DNA from: Dolichospermum sp. UHCC 0259
Lineage (GTDB): Bacteria; Cyanobacteriota; Cyanobacteriia; Cyanobacteriales; Nostocaceae
Reading direction: 5' to 3'
Length of the DNA stretch: 53,892 bases
NCBI RefSeq assembly: GCF_009711935.1
Contig: NZ_VIKX01000210.1
Coordinates: forward strand, 1-53,892
The translations under genes and the position numbers were made by a program. Shown here piece after piece: positions 1 through 8,137 of this stretch. The stretch's first letter is position 1. Every line of letters starts with the position of its first letter. The notes below the pieces were generated by a model, which saw only the letters and a program-made list of their open reading frames with translations, was not told the DNA's origin and made no database searches.

Positions 1-113
1 CCTACTTCTACCTACCCTATAAACTCTCGAAAGTGGGGGGAGAGTGAAAAACTACATTAAAAAGTATTCCCATATTAATTTTAGAGTCAACAATTCCTTT
101 AGGTGAACTTAAT

Positions 114-1205
114 TTGAGTTTAGGTTATTGGAATAGTGGGGATACATCTTATACTCAAGCCTCAATTTTATCGGGTATATCTTTCTCTGATTTGCTTCGT
201 AGTTTAGTTAAACAAAGGGCTTTGGAGTGGGAAGTAACTCGCAAAAAATTGGAAGCAATTGGTAAGGATGAAGCCTATATTAAAACTATGGGGGGAGTGA
301 ATGAAGAAAATTTACAAGTTTATTACAAAGAGTTAGCAGAAAAGACGGAATTAGAAGAACATCGCATTGATATTGATACTTCTAATTTACCTATTACTAA
401 ACAATACAAAACCACAGAGCAAGATTACAAGAGTTTTTATCAATATTTAGCGGTATGGCATTGTTTGGCGATCGCCATTCATGCAGATATGCTCTTTTTG
501 GGTAATTCTTGGGAAAATACGCCTTTATTGCCTAGTTTAATACCTTATCTATTAGAAAAGTATAAAAATCATTTTCTATTAACTCCCCAATTTTGGCAGG
601 AAGCAATCTCTGAAATTGTGACAACTTACGGGCAGTTTTACGATAGTTTAAAATCGGATGCTTCTAGTTGTTTGCCTGAAATTCGCATGAAGTTGGCATT
701 ATCTTTAGCTAATTTGCCTAATGAATATAAGTATTTAGCTTTAAAACAGTGCGATCAAGCGGTTACTGACTGGTTAGTAGCGAATAATGTACCGTCAGAT
801 AAGATTTTTGATCTCGATGATGATGATGATTGTCAAACCTTAAAGGGAATTTTTTATCAAGAAGATAAGCCTTTTTTAGATTCAATTAAGCAGTTGTTAG
901 TAATTGTCAATGAGGCTGAGAATATTGATTTAACCAATTTAAAAAGGATTAATAGTCTTTTGGAAGGTTGGAAGCTTTTAAGTCGTTTTGGCACTATTCC
1001 AGCTTTACCACAAGTAAAAGTAGAAGTTAAATCTATTATTACTAAAAGTGTGATGACAGCCTTTGAGCGCATGGAAGAAAAAGTGCTGATGCAGGAGAAG
1101 AAGTTTGGCAAATCTCTTGAGGATCAGTTTGCAGAGTTGGAGGCGGGGTGTGAAGATGTAGATGCAGAATTAGAAGCACTACGCTGTCAGTTGCCTAGAC
1201 TTTAA
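114..1205 (+). CDS. Unidentified protein, probably the C-terminal part of a larger gene
   Basis: I do not recognise this family. The 363-residue reading starts at a TTG with no ribosome binding site, and the frame stays open back to position 48, so the start is doubtful. The protein is soluble and mostly helical, with an acidic patch (DLDDDDD, about residue 230) and a charged, probably coiled-coil C-terminus (about residues 310-360). The frame upstream of position 45 closes with TGA, while frame 1 runs open from base 1 and would join this frame if the A-run at 47-51 had one more A. This may be a frameshifted or 5'-truncated gene entering from outside the window. Confidence 0.5.
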   Translation: MSLGYWNSGDTSYTQASILSGISFSDLLRSLVKQRALEWEVTRKKLEAIGKDEAYIKTMGGVNEENLQVYYKELAEKTELEEHRIDIDTSNLPITKQYKTTEQDYKSFYQYLAVWHCLAIAIHADMLFLGNSWENTPLLPSLIPYLLEKYKNHFLLTPQFWQEAISEIVTTYGQFYDSLKSDASSCLPEIRMKLALSLANLPNEYKYLALKQCDQAVTDWLVANNVPSDKIFDLDDDDDCQTLKGIFYQEDKPFLDSIKQLLVIVNEAENIDLTNLKRINSLLEGWKLLSRFGTIPALPQVKVEVKSIITKSVMTAFERMEEKVLMQEKKFGKSLEDQFAELEAGCEDVDAELEALRCQLPRL

Positions 1206-1367
1206 CATACTTCCGCACGTGAAGGGCAGGGGATTCTTGTGCATGGTTCACGAAAATTCGCTTATTACCTTTGTTTTCCCATTAATAATCGTGATCGTCT
1301 CTTTGTAGCGATCTCCGATCTTGTAGTGTGATTGTGGGGACATAACAATATTATTTCCCGATATTTT

Positions 1368-1396
1368 TTGATCAGGAAATCAATTAAAATTATAAT
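1368..1396 (+). promoter_or_regulatory. Sigma-70 type promoter and possible operator for the first TA module
   Basis: TTGATC (1368-1373) and a perfect TATAAT (1391-1396) are separated by 17 bases, 38 bases before the antitoxin ATG at 1434. The -35 region overlaps a small inverted repeat (TTGAT, 6-base gap, ATCAA), the kind of site AbrB-type antitoxins use for autoregulation. Function is inferred. Confidence 0.5.
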
Positions 1397-1433
1397 AAAG
1401 TTATCAAATAGCGAGTAGTGAGAATTAAACAAA

Positions 1434-1688
1434 ATGGAAATTACCAAATTATCAAATCAAGGTCAAATAACTATTCCTCAAATATTAAGAGAGCAGTATC
1501 ATTGGTAAGACGGACAGGAATTAGTAATAATTAATATGGGTGATGGAATCTTATTAAAACCGAAAAAACCTTTTAAAGAAACGACTTTAGAACAAGTTGC
1601 AGGGTGTTTAAAATATGAAGAAAAAGCGAAAACAATAGAAGAAATGGATGAAGCAATTGAGCAAGGAATAAAGGAGTTAGGTTATTAA
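1434..1688 (+). pseudogene. AbrB/VapB-type antitoxin broken by a nonsense codon
   Basis: The reading MEITKLSNQGQITIPQ is the swapped-hairpin AbrB DNA-binding domain of VapB-type antitoxins. After 24 codons there is an in-frame TAA at 1506-1508, where relatives normally carry a sense codon; a single C-to-T change from CAA would explain it. Beyond it the frame continues intact (DGQELVIIN, then an acidic toxin-binding tail ending KELGY) to the TAA at 1686-1688. A reader of the whole frame sees a complete antitoxin of about 84 residues with one stop. It directly precedes a PIN toxin gene. Confidence 0.75.
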
Positions 1689-2086
1689 TCATTGCAGTTG
1701 ATACTAATATTATTGTCAGGTTGATTACCAAAGATGATCAATTACAATATGAAAAAAGTTTACAAGTATTTAAGAGTCAAAACATTTTTATTGCTGATAC
1801 AGTAATTTTAGAAACAGAATGGGTGTTACGTTTTGCTTATAAATTTAAACCAGTAGAAATTGCTCAAGCTTTAAGAAAATTATTTGGTTTACCTAATGTG
1901 TATTTAACTAATTCTACGTTAATTTTACAAATTCTTGAATGGCATGAAAATGGGTTAGATTTTGCTGATGCTTTTCACTTAGCTTTTAGTAATCATTGTA
2001 GAGAATTTTATACATTTGATGAAAAGTTGATCAAAAAATCTGAAGGTTTAGGTAATTGTATTGTTAAAAAGCCTGATTTCGATTAA
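1688..2086 (+). CDS. PIN-domain (VapC-like) toxin with a damaged start codon
   Basis: This PIN-domain ribonuclease carries the expected N-terminal acidic motif AVDTN, a central glutamate (ILETEW) and the third acidic cluster (FADAFHLA), so the body of the enzyme is complete at about 132 residues. The problem is initiation. The codon where the family starts, directly after the antitoxin stop, reads ATC (1688-1690) rather than ATG, with an AAGGAG ribosome site at 1671-1676. The next accepted start is TTG at 1721, which would remove the first catalytic aspartate. With the antitoxin also broken, the module looks inactivated. Rare ATC or ATT initiation cannot be excluded. Confidence 0.65.
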   Translation: MIAVDTNIIVRLITKDDQLQYEKSLQVFKSQNIFIADTVILETEWVLRFAYKFKPVEIAQALRKLFGLPNVYLTNSTLILQILEWHENGLDFADAFHLAFSNHCREFYTFDEKLIKKSEGLGNCIVKKPDFD

Positions 2087-2162
2087 TATGTTTACTAAAT
2101 TATCAGCGAGTTAAGCGAAATTCACCTTTACAGCAATTCTTGTTCTCATGAAATACAATGAA

Positions 2163-2181
2163 GGGCGCACGCCCTGCGCCC
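2163..2181. repeat. GGGCGCA...TGCGCCC hairpin
   Basis: A perfect 7-bp stem with a 5-base loop lies between the first two TA modules. It is followed by CCTACAATT. Its high GC contrasts with the AT-rich flanks, and it resembles the small palindromic repeats common between cyanobacterial genes. It could also end transcription, but there is no T-run. Confidence 0.5.
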
Positions 2182-2232
2182 CTACAATTAGTTTCTGATA
2201 ATGATGATCACCCAATTTATAGAGGTTAATCC

Positions 2233-2454
2233 ATGCTAAAAACTGTTCAGGGAATTTATAAAGATGGAAAAATCCAACTTGCTGAAATACCAAAAGACAT
2301 TCACGAAAGCACTGTATTAGTTACATTTCTAGAAAACAAAACTAGAACTTGGTCGAATCTAATTTTGCAACATCAAGGTTTTGCAGATAGTATTACCTTT
2401 GAGTCCTATCGAGACGAATTGCTGCCACCTGACGAAACCATATTTTCAGTTTAA
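2233..2454 (+). CDS. VapB-like antitoxin
   Basis: A 73-residue protein beginning MLKTVQGIYKDGKIQL, a pattern found in small cyanobacterial antitoxins encoded directly before PIN toxins. The N-terminal half looks like a compact beta-rich domain and the C-terminal half is acidic, as expected for a toxin-wrapping tail. It ends 17 bases before the VapC-like gene at 2472, so the two are almost certainly cotranscribed. A GAGG ribosome site lies at 2222-2225. Its first 45 bases and leader closely match those of the gene at 2937. The antitoxin role comes from context and family resemblance. Confidence 0.7.
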   Translation: MLKTVQGIYKDGKIQLAEIPKDIHESTVLVTFLENKTRTWSNLILQHQGFADSITFESYRDELLPPDETIFSV

Positions 2455-2471
2455 TATTTTTAATTGAATTT

Positions 2472-2873
2472 ATGCAATATTTACTTGATACTTGTGTAGT
2501 CAGTGATTTTGTCAAAGGTGATCCAAATACATTACAACGACTAAAACTGATTTCCCCTGACGATATTTCTATTTCCGCAGTAACATCAATGGAATTGAAG
2601 TATGGATTAGCAATAAATCCCCAACGAGCCATCAAAATTAGACCACTGATTATATCGTTTCTTAATTCTGTGACAATTTTACCTTTTGCAGAAGCAGAAG
2701 CAGAACAAACTGCTCAAATCAGGAGTTTTCTCAAACAGGCAGGAACTCCGATAGGTGCTTACGATGTCCTCATTGCCGCAACTGCAATCACCCATAAACT
2801 AATTATTGTAACTGCTAACGTTCGGGAATTTGAAAGAATCCCAAACCTGCAAATTGAGAACTGGCGAGATTAA
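2472..2873 (+). CDS. VapC/FitB-type PIN-domain ribonuclease toxin
   Basis: A 133-residue PIN-domain toxin, the normal length. Catalytic acids are visible as Asp6 (LLDTCVVSD), Glu41 (SMELKYG) and Asp97 (GAYDVLIAA), followed by the TAN motif at 113-115. Such proteins use Mg2+ or Mn2+ to cut RNA, often tRNA, when released from their antitoxin. The partner is the gene at 2233. Unlike the module just upstream, both genes are intact with ATG starts, so this pair is probably functional. Confidence 0.85.
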   Translation: MQYLLDTCVVSDFVKGDPNTLQRLKLISPDDISISAVTSMELKYGLAINPQRAIKIRPLIISFLNSVTILPFAEAEAEQTAQIRSFLKQAGTPIGAYDVLIAATAITHKLIIVTANVREFERIPNLQIENWRD

Positions 2874-2936
2874 CAAGGGATTTCTTGTGGCACAATTGAT
2901 ATTAATAATGATTACCAAATCGGTTGAGGTTAATTC

Positions 2937-3224
2937 ATGCTAAAAACTATTCAGAGCATTACAGAGATGAATAAACTCAGAAAAAAGGTAGTACAACGTT
3001 TGGAAGTTATCCCTGATGATAAATTACAAGAAGTTCTTAGCTTTTTAAATTATCTGGTTTGGCAAAGCGAAAATCCTCAAACCCAAGAAGATATAGACTG
3101 GTTAGAAAGTGACTTATCAAGGTTAGAAAAATATGAACCTTATGAATGGCAAGAAGGAGAATTAGAAGAGGGGATACTCGTTAAAATTATCGCTGAAACA
3201 GGAAAAGTCTTCAAAAATAATTAA
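2937..3224 (+). CDS. Orphan antitoxin-like protein with a borrowed leader
   Basis: A 95-residue acidic, helical protein. The segment LQEVLSFLNYLVWQ resembles the helical dimerisation region of DUF2281-type antitoxins. Its leader and first codons (MLKTIQSITEM) copy those of the antitoxin at 2233, whereas homology to the helical family seems to begin at the second Met (MNKLRKK, codon 11, position 2967), so the true start may be there. No toxin follows in the same direction; the 3' end overlaps the end of hicA on the other strand by four bases. Confidence 0.6.
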   Translation: MLKTIQSITEMNKLRKKVVQRLEVIPDDKLQEVLSFLNYLVWQSENPQTQEDIDWLESDLSRLEKYEPYEWQEGELEEGILVKIIAETGKVFKNN

Positions 3225-3424
3225 AGTAAATCATCTTCTGTTAAATCAGCTTGTTTCATCAGACTTTTGAGAGTACCTATCTTTAAGTCTTTATTTCCGT
3301 GAATAGGAATTATCACGGATTTACTATCTTTATAGTATTTAAAATGGCTACCATTAACATCAACTAATATCCAACCTTTTTTATTCAGGATATTAGCTAA
3401 TCTTTTTCCTGAAATTGATTTCAT
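3221..3424 (-). CDS. hicA: HicA-family mRNA interferase toxin
   Basis: A 67-residue protein with the double-stranded-RNA-binding-like HicA fold. The hallmark GSHFKYYK contains the catalytic His27, and IPIHGNKDLKIGTL is the second conserved strand-helix segment. HicA cuts mRNA and tmRNA without ribosomes. The gene starts inside the last codons of hicB (ATGA overlap, 3421-3424), so the order is hicB-hicA with translational coupling. All expected motifs are present. Confidence 0.9.
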   Translation of the reverse strand: MKSISGKRLANILNKKGWILVDVNGSHFKYYKDSKSVIIPIHGNKDLKIGTLKSLMKQADLTEDDLL

Positions 3425-3615
3425 AAAGTAAGTTCTAATATTTGTCCAGATGGATTTTGATTAGGAATTGGTCTCAGATATAATTCAATTGCTTCTCTAA
3501 GATTGTTTTCTAATTCTTCCTTCGTATCACCCTCCGTAACACATCCTGGCAATGCTGGAACTTCCGCCCAAAAACCGCCTTCTTCTGCTTCATGTATGAT
3601 TACTTGAATTTTCAT
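3421..3615 (-). CDS. hicB: HicB-family antitoxin
   Basis: A 64-residue partial RNase-H-like HicB domain: GGFWAEVPALPGCVTEGDT is the family signature, followed by the helix KEELENNLREAIELYL. There is no C-terminal helix-turn-helix or ribbon-helix-helix DNA-binding domain, which larger HicB proteins carry, so autoregulation may depend on the complex or be weak. It lies first in the hicB-hicA pair. Confidence 0.88.
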   Translation of the reverse strand: MKIQVIIHEAEEGGFWAEVPALPGCVTEGDTKEELENNLREAIELYLRPIPNQNPSGQILELTL

Positions 3616-3743
3616 AATTTATTCCGTTTAACTAGTTAATTCAATTATACCCAATTAAGGATGGATTGGACACGCAAATAATTAAGAGGACAATTATTTA
3701 CGTTCACCTACTTATTATCCATTTGATTAAAAAATAAAATACT

Positions 3744-5402
3744 TCAAATTCCATGACTTTTGCCAATTACCCAATTACGTCGAAAAAACCGCGCTAGTGC
3801 TGATTCTTCCAAAGATAAATAAATCGGTCTACCATGAGGACAGGTGCGCGGGTTGCGGGTACGTTGCCAATTATCTAATAAGGTTTGCATTTCTGGTAAA
3901 CTCATTTTTGTGCCATTGCGAATTGCACTCCGACAAGCAACAGCAACTTGAGCAGTTTGTAAATCTCCTCCCCAACTTAATTCTAAAATTGCATCAGCAT
4001 AATCTTCCCGTTGTTTTAACATTATAGGAATATTACGCACTGCCCAAAGGTTATCACCAAATGGTTCTATATCTAAACCAATGCGTTGTAATTGGGAAAC
4101 CTGGGCTGGTGATAATTGATAAATAATAATTGGGGTTTCTACAGCTACTAATTGCCAACTATCACATAATTGTTCATATAATACTCTTTCATGGGCTATA
4201 TGTTGTTCTACTAACCACATTCCTCCTGAATGTTCAGCTACAATATAGGTATTGCTGAGTTGGGCAACAGCTTTTAAATAAGTTTGATTTTCACTGGGTT
4301 GAGAATTTTGAGGATTGAAATTATATTCACCTTTTGATTCTGCGACTTTCAATAAGTTACTAACTCTGGTTGTGTGAACAGATTCTTTTATATTGGTTTC
4401 TGAAATTCGCAGGGATTTGTGAATAGATTCAGTAATTTGTTCTTGCCAAAAAGTTAGTTCATTCAGATAAATTTCTGTTTTGGCTGGGTTACGATTCCAG
4501 TTAATTTGTTCTGGAGAAATCGTTAAATGTAAAAAACAAACTGGATAGCGATCGCGTGGTAATGTCTTATGAAAGGCTGAAAGTATTGTCTGCTCTAATT
4601 CTGGCGTTTTAATCATTCTGCCATTAATTGCCACTTTTACCCAATCAGGACGATGACGATGGCATCTATCCGGTAATCCTATCACCAAATGCAAAGACGA
4701 ATTTTCCAGATTTGGTATTTGTAAATTCACCTCATGTAAATCACTTTGTCGCACCTGGGGGAGAATTTGGGGAATCAGTTTTCCCACAGTTGGTGCGGGA
4801 CAAATCGTAAACCATTCTTTGTCATTTTGCCAAACTTGATAATTAACATGAGGATGACACAAAGCTATTTGTTGAATGACATTTTGTACAGCCTTTAATT
4901 GCTGATTTGTCGCCGGTAAACCCTGACGACGAGGCTCATAATTAGCAAATAAATTATTAACTGTGACTACCGTACCCGGTGCGATCGCTACCACTTCTAC
5001 TTGTGATACTATTCCTTCATTATTATAAGCAACTCGCCAACCTTCACTTCCCCCCAAAGGACGACTTAAAACTTCTAAATCTGCCAAAGTTGTTAAACTA
5101 TGTAGCGCCTCACCACGAAACCCCAAACTGCTGATTTTCCATAAATCTGCACTCGAATGAATCTTACTGGTACTGTGTGCAGTTGCAGCTTGTTGTAAAT
5201 CATCCAAATTCATGCCACAACCATTATCAGCCACACGAACTCGCCACATTTGCGGCCATAAAGAAACGACAATGCGCGTTGCTCCAGCATCTAGGGAATT
5301 TTCCACCAACTCTCTGACAACAGCCACCAAAGAATCAATTACTTCTCCTGCCGTAATCAAATATACAACTTCTGTTGGTAAAGCTTGAATAGTAGATGCC
5401 AT
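3744..5402 (-). CDS. mutL: DNA mismatch repair protein MutL
   Basis: A 552-residue MutL. The GHKL ATPase domain shows ENSLDAGAT (34-42), DNGCGM (59-64) and GFRGEAL (94-100). A linker of about 60 residues follows, then the dimerisation domain, which carries a variant of the endonuclease motif DQHAxxExxxxE (here EQHIAHERVLYE), ACRSAIRNG (near 489) and CPHGRP (near 521). These zinc-site motifs mark the nicking-type MutL found in organisms without MutH. The protein couples MutS mismatch recognition to strand removal. The gene stands alone and diverges from the rhodanese gene across about 170 bases. Confidence 0.95.
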   Translation of the reverse strand: MASTIQALPTEVVYLITAGEVIDSLVAVVRELVENSLDAGATRIVVSLWPQMWRVRVADNGCGMNLDDLQQAATAHSTSKIHSSADLWKISSLGFRGEALHSLTTLADLEVLSRPLGGSEGWRVAYNNEGIVSQVEVVAIAPGTVVTVNNLFANYEPRRQGLPATNQQLKAVQNVIQQIALCHPHVNYQVWQNDKEWFTICPAPTVGKLIPQILPQVRQSDLHEVNLQIPNLENSSLHLVIGLPDRCHRHRPDWVKVAINGRMIKTPELEQTILSAFHKTLPRDRYPVCFLHLTISPEQINWNRNPAKTEIYLNELTFWQEQITESIHKSLRISETNIKESVHTTRVSNLLKVAESKGEYNFNPQNSQPSENQTYLKAVAQLSNTYIVAEHSGGMWLVEQHIAHERVLYEQLCDSWQLVAVETPIIIYQLSPAQVSQLQRIGLDIEPFGDNLWAVRNIPIMLKQREDYADAILELSWGGDLQTAQVAVACRSAIRNGTKMSLPEMQTLLDNWQRTRNPRTCPHGRPIYLSLEESALARFFRRNWVIGKSHGI

Positions 5403-5574
5403 TATGAATAATTAAAAATTAAAAATTAAAACTTGTCTTACTGTGCAGAGAATTAGCTTACAATATTATGATCACAAAATTATCATTTCTAAAATCTGCT
5501 GTGATCCTAAAGAAATACGAATTAAGAAGGGATATTTGGTAAATTTCTGATTAGATTATCCCCAGAAAAAGCTT

Positions 5575-5910
5575 ATGAGTATTAATTTAGTTGCTGATGT
5601 TCAAGACTTAAAAACCAGTCTCGAATGGGGTCAACCTGCTTTCACAATTATTGATGTGCGCGATCGCTCAAAGTACAATTATAGCCGCATCACCGGAGCA
5701 ATTTCCATCCCCCTCAATGACTTGGAATCTCGCGCCCAAACTTCCCTCCACAGAGAACGCCAAATCTACATTTACGGCGAAAATGACAGCCAATCAGCCC
5801 AAGCTGTGAGAACCCTACAATTCCTCGGTTTTACCGCCGTAGCCGAACTCAGCGGTGGCATAAAAGCCTGGAAAACCATCGGTGGCGCTACAGAAGGGGT
5901 AGAGGGTTAA
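5575..5910 (+). CDS. Rhodanese-like domain protein lacking the catalytic cysteine
   Basis: A 111-residue single rhodanese domain with IIDVRDRSKYNYSRITGA and IPLNDL near the N-terminus and the ending LSGGIKAWK. In active sulfurtransferases the loop after strand four holds a Cys (for example YCxxGxRS); here the loop reads YIYGENDSQSA and the protein has no Cys at all. It therefore cannot carry sulfane sulfur in the usual way and may be a binding or regulatory module. GGGG-rich spacer and a hairpin follow. Confidence 0.85.
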   Translation: MSINLVADVQDLKTSLEWGQPAFTIIDVRDRSKYNYSRITGAISIPLNDLESRAQTSLHRERQIYIYGENDSQSAQAVRTLQFLGFTAVAELSGGIKAWKTIGGATEGVEG

Positions 5911-5939
5911 AAGGAGTTGGGGAGGTTGGGGAGGTAGCG

Positions 5940-5956
5940 GATAAAAGAATTTTATC
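5940..5956. terminator. Hairpin between convergent genes
   Basis: GATAAAA, loop GAA, TTTTATC, lying between the convergent rhodanese and adenosine-deaminase-like genes. G-rich repeats (5911-5938) precede it and C-rich runs (5957-5990) follow, which can extend the stem. It could end transcription from both sides. Confidence 0.5.
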
Positions 5957-5986
5957 TCCCCCCACTCCCCCTACTCCCCCCACTCC

Positions 5987-6997
5987 CTACCTCAACAACC
6001 CAGTTAACAAAGATGCCGGACGTTGACTGTGAGGCCAAGCAAAAGCATGACGGAAAGCTGCATCTTGACAAGCTTGTAACTGTTGAAAATTGATAATGTC
6101 GTAAGTCAAAAGATTTTCATATTCAAAGGGGAGACGCACATTATGTAAGCCCGCATTATCCGTACAAATAGCGATATCCACCCCAGCTTCAAAACAGCGG
6201 TCAAAAACCAACTTCAGTTGCCGAATATCCTGCAAAGTCCCTGTTTTTAAATAAGTTGTCGGACAAACCTCTAAACATTGTCCTCTTCTAGCAACTTCTG
6301 GCAGTAACTCAGGATACAAGAGCGGAACTTGGATACCGTGACCAATTCGCATTAAATAGGGCAACAATTCAGGATAACAACCATCTTTGGTTTCATAAAG
6401 ATGCCCCGTAGTGTTAATACCCAGCGAATGGGCATAATTATATAAACTAATCCATTCTTCCATTCTTTCGGCATAATAGCGATCGCCACCAGCCAAATCT
6501 ATCGCACAAACATACTTTCTATTTTGTGCCGCCAAATCAATAATTGCCTTATTTACCTCAAAAGATAAACGGGAGTGCATACAAAGAATTTGACCAGTCA
6601 CAATCGGATATTCCGGTAAATAACTAGATTTACCTACAATATCCACAATTTCCGCCATTTTATCAATTCTTTCACCTTGATTCAAATGTTCAGGAGTTCG
6701 CAAATAGGGAGTATAGCGTAATTCCAAATAAGCCAAATTCTCAAAAATATAAGCACCACGTAATAAACGGTAAATAAAGTAAGGTAAAGTCTCCACCGTT
6801 TGCACACTTTCCACAAGAGTATGCAATTCTAGATATTCATCTAAAGTATTACGAGGACGAGTATAAAAATCTTCAAACTCTGCATATTCACCAAAGCGAG
6901 AAATCAACTCAGAATTATGACGCTGGAAATATCGCCATAGTACACGAGGTACAACTGAACCACCTAAATGCCGATGCAATTCTGCGTATAAAGCCAT
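5987..6997 (-). CDS. Adenosine deaminase-family amidohydrolase
   Basis: A TIM-barrel metal-dependent deaminase of 336 residues from the preferred start. The metal-binding HxH motif is in ELHRHLGGSVV, further metal or catalytic residues in TGHLYET and RIGHGIQVP, and the late aspartate in CTDNAGLHN. These match the adenosine/AMP deaminase superfamily, which releases ammonia from an aminopurine. The frame is open 13 codons further upstream (ATA/TTG-type start near 7036), but homology begins at MALYAELHRH, so I choose the ATG at 6997. Exact substrate unknown; some relatives act on modified adenines. Confidence 0.85.
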   Translation of the reverse strand: MALYAELHRHLGGSVVPRVLWRYFQRHNSELISRFGEYAEFEDFYTRPRNTLDEYLELHTLVESVQTVETLPYFIYRLLRGAYIFENLAYLELRYTPYLRTPEHLNQGERIDKMAEIVDIVGKSSYLPEYPIVTGQILCMHSRLSFEVNKAIIDLAAQNRKYVCAIDLAGGDRYYAERMEEWISLYNYAHSLGINTTGHLYETKDGCYPELLPYLMRIGHGIQVPLLYPELLPEVARRGQCLEVCPTTYLKTGTLQDIRQLKLVFDRCFEAGVDIAICTDNAGLHNVRLPFEYENLLTYDIINFQQLQACQDAAFRHAFAWPHSQRPASLLTGLLR

Positions 6998-7077
6998 AGT
7001 GGTATTTTGCCAAGAAAATTTCACTAATTGTAACAAAAACTTCCCGAAAAAAAATCGTCTGACTCAAATACCGTTAA

Positions 7078-7497
7078 TTAACCCCTTTGCCAAAACTGCT
7101 GGAGGATTTCCCCTGGTTTTCTATCCCAAGTGTCAATATGCTCATATATCAAACCATCTGTATTCAATTTGTAAGTTGAATAGCCATTAAAAAATAACTT
7201 TGCTTGCCAAGGAACACGCAAAACACCTCGAACTGTCCATGTAGCTATAATTGTGTCATGATCAAACTCAGATACATCATGTAAATCAAAAGCAATTTCG
7301 GTAAAAAATAACCGTGCATGAAATCGTAAAGTCCAAAAGATTAACCGATAGTTAAATTTACCTTTAAATTTATTAACTGGATCACGAAAATAGATATCAT
7401 TTGTGTATATTTCATAAGAAATATCCTGCTCAAATAGTGTAGGTAGATCCTGTTGCAGAGTTGTAATTAACTGTTTTATCCGTAACTTAGATTTCAT
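7078..7497 (-). CDS. DUF2358 family protein
   Basis: A 139-residue protein of the DUF2358 type, seen in cyanobacteria and chloroplasts. Typical features are the N-terminal LITTLQQDLPTLFEQDISYEIY, then FRDP, WTVRG and the ending DTWDRKP. The alpha/beta layout resembles SnoaL/NTF2-like folds. There is no signal peptide or membrane span, so it is probably cytosolic. It is transcribed in the same direction as the deaminase-like gene, 80 bases upstream. Function is unknown. Confidence 0.8.
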   Translation of the reverse strand: MKSKLRIKQLITTLQQDLPTLFEQDISYEIYTNDIYFRDPVNKFKGKFNYRLIFWTLRFHARLFFTEIAFDLHDVSEFDHDTIIATWTVRGVLRVPWQAKLFFNGYSTYKLNTDGLIYEHIDTWDRKPGEILQQFWQRG

Positions 7498-7673
7498 GTG
7501 ATTTGTATTTAGTAATATGATGGACTATTCCCCGTTACCTATTCCCCATTACTGATTTATAAAAAGAAATATCAAGCTTGTAGTTTAAATCAACATTTTT
7601 CAGCTAATTAGTGAGATAATGGATTCGTGAGGTAAAGAACGGACATAACTATATTGTGAGAGGGGGAAACTTT

Positions 7674-8132
7674 ATGAAACTTCAACTATTAGCCGCTATG
7701 GCCTTGATAACTCCCCTGTTTCTAGCTAATTCAGTTCAAGCTGGAAGCCAAAAAGATTTACAGAAACTTTTGTCAACTAGAGAATGTATCCAGTGTAACC
7801 TATCAGGACTCAACCTCAGTGGTACTCATCTAATTGGTGCAGACTTACGAGGCGCAAATCTTCAGGGTGCTAACCTTACAAATGCTAACTTAGAAGGTGC
7901 TGACCTAACTGGGGCAAACTTAGCAGGTGCTAATTTAACATCAGCTTTTCTTACCAACGTCAATTTCAAAAAAGCCAACTTAAACAGCGCAAATCTTACC
8001 CGCGCCACAATCAATGATTCCAATGTCTATCAAGCATCAATGGACAATCTTAACATTACTGATGCTGGTATATATAACACAGGCATCGGTATTGGTGGCG
8101 AAGATGGAGCTATGTTGCGTGATTGGGATTAA
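7674..8132 (+). CDS. Secreted pentapeptide-repeat protein
   Basis: 152 residues from the ATG at 7674, which has an AGGGGG ribosome site at 7661-7666; a GTG at 7656 is less likely. Residues 1-23 form a signal peptide ending VQA-GS. A CIQC motif near residue 35 could bind metal or form a disulfide. Then come about twelve A(D/N)Lxx repeats (GADLRGANLQGANLTNANL...), which build a right-handed quadrilateral beta-helix. The C-terminal tail is acidic. Many such proteins occur in cyanobacteria, most without known function; this one should lie in the periplasm or thylakoid lumen. Confidence 0.88.
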   Translation: MKLQLLAAMALITPLFLANSVQAGSQKDLQKLLSTRECIQCNLSGLNLSGTHLIGADLRGANLQGANLTNANLEGADLTGANLAGANLTSAFLTNVNFKKANLNSANLTRATINDSNVYQASMDNLNITDAGIYNTGIGIGGEDGAMLRDWD

Positions 8133-8137
8133 GTAGA

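Noticed and set aside
1203-1240. GC-rich segment ending ...CAGGGGATTC after the first gene, resembling an IS200/IS605 right end
   Set aside because: No transposase or TnpB nearby, no clean hairpin and only loose similarity to remembered element ends.
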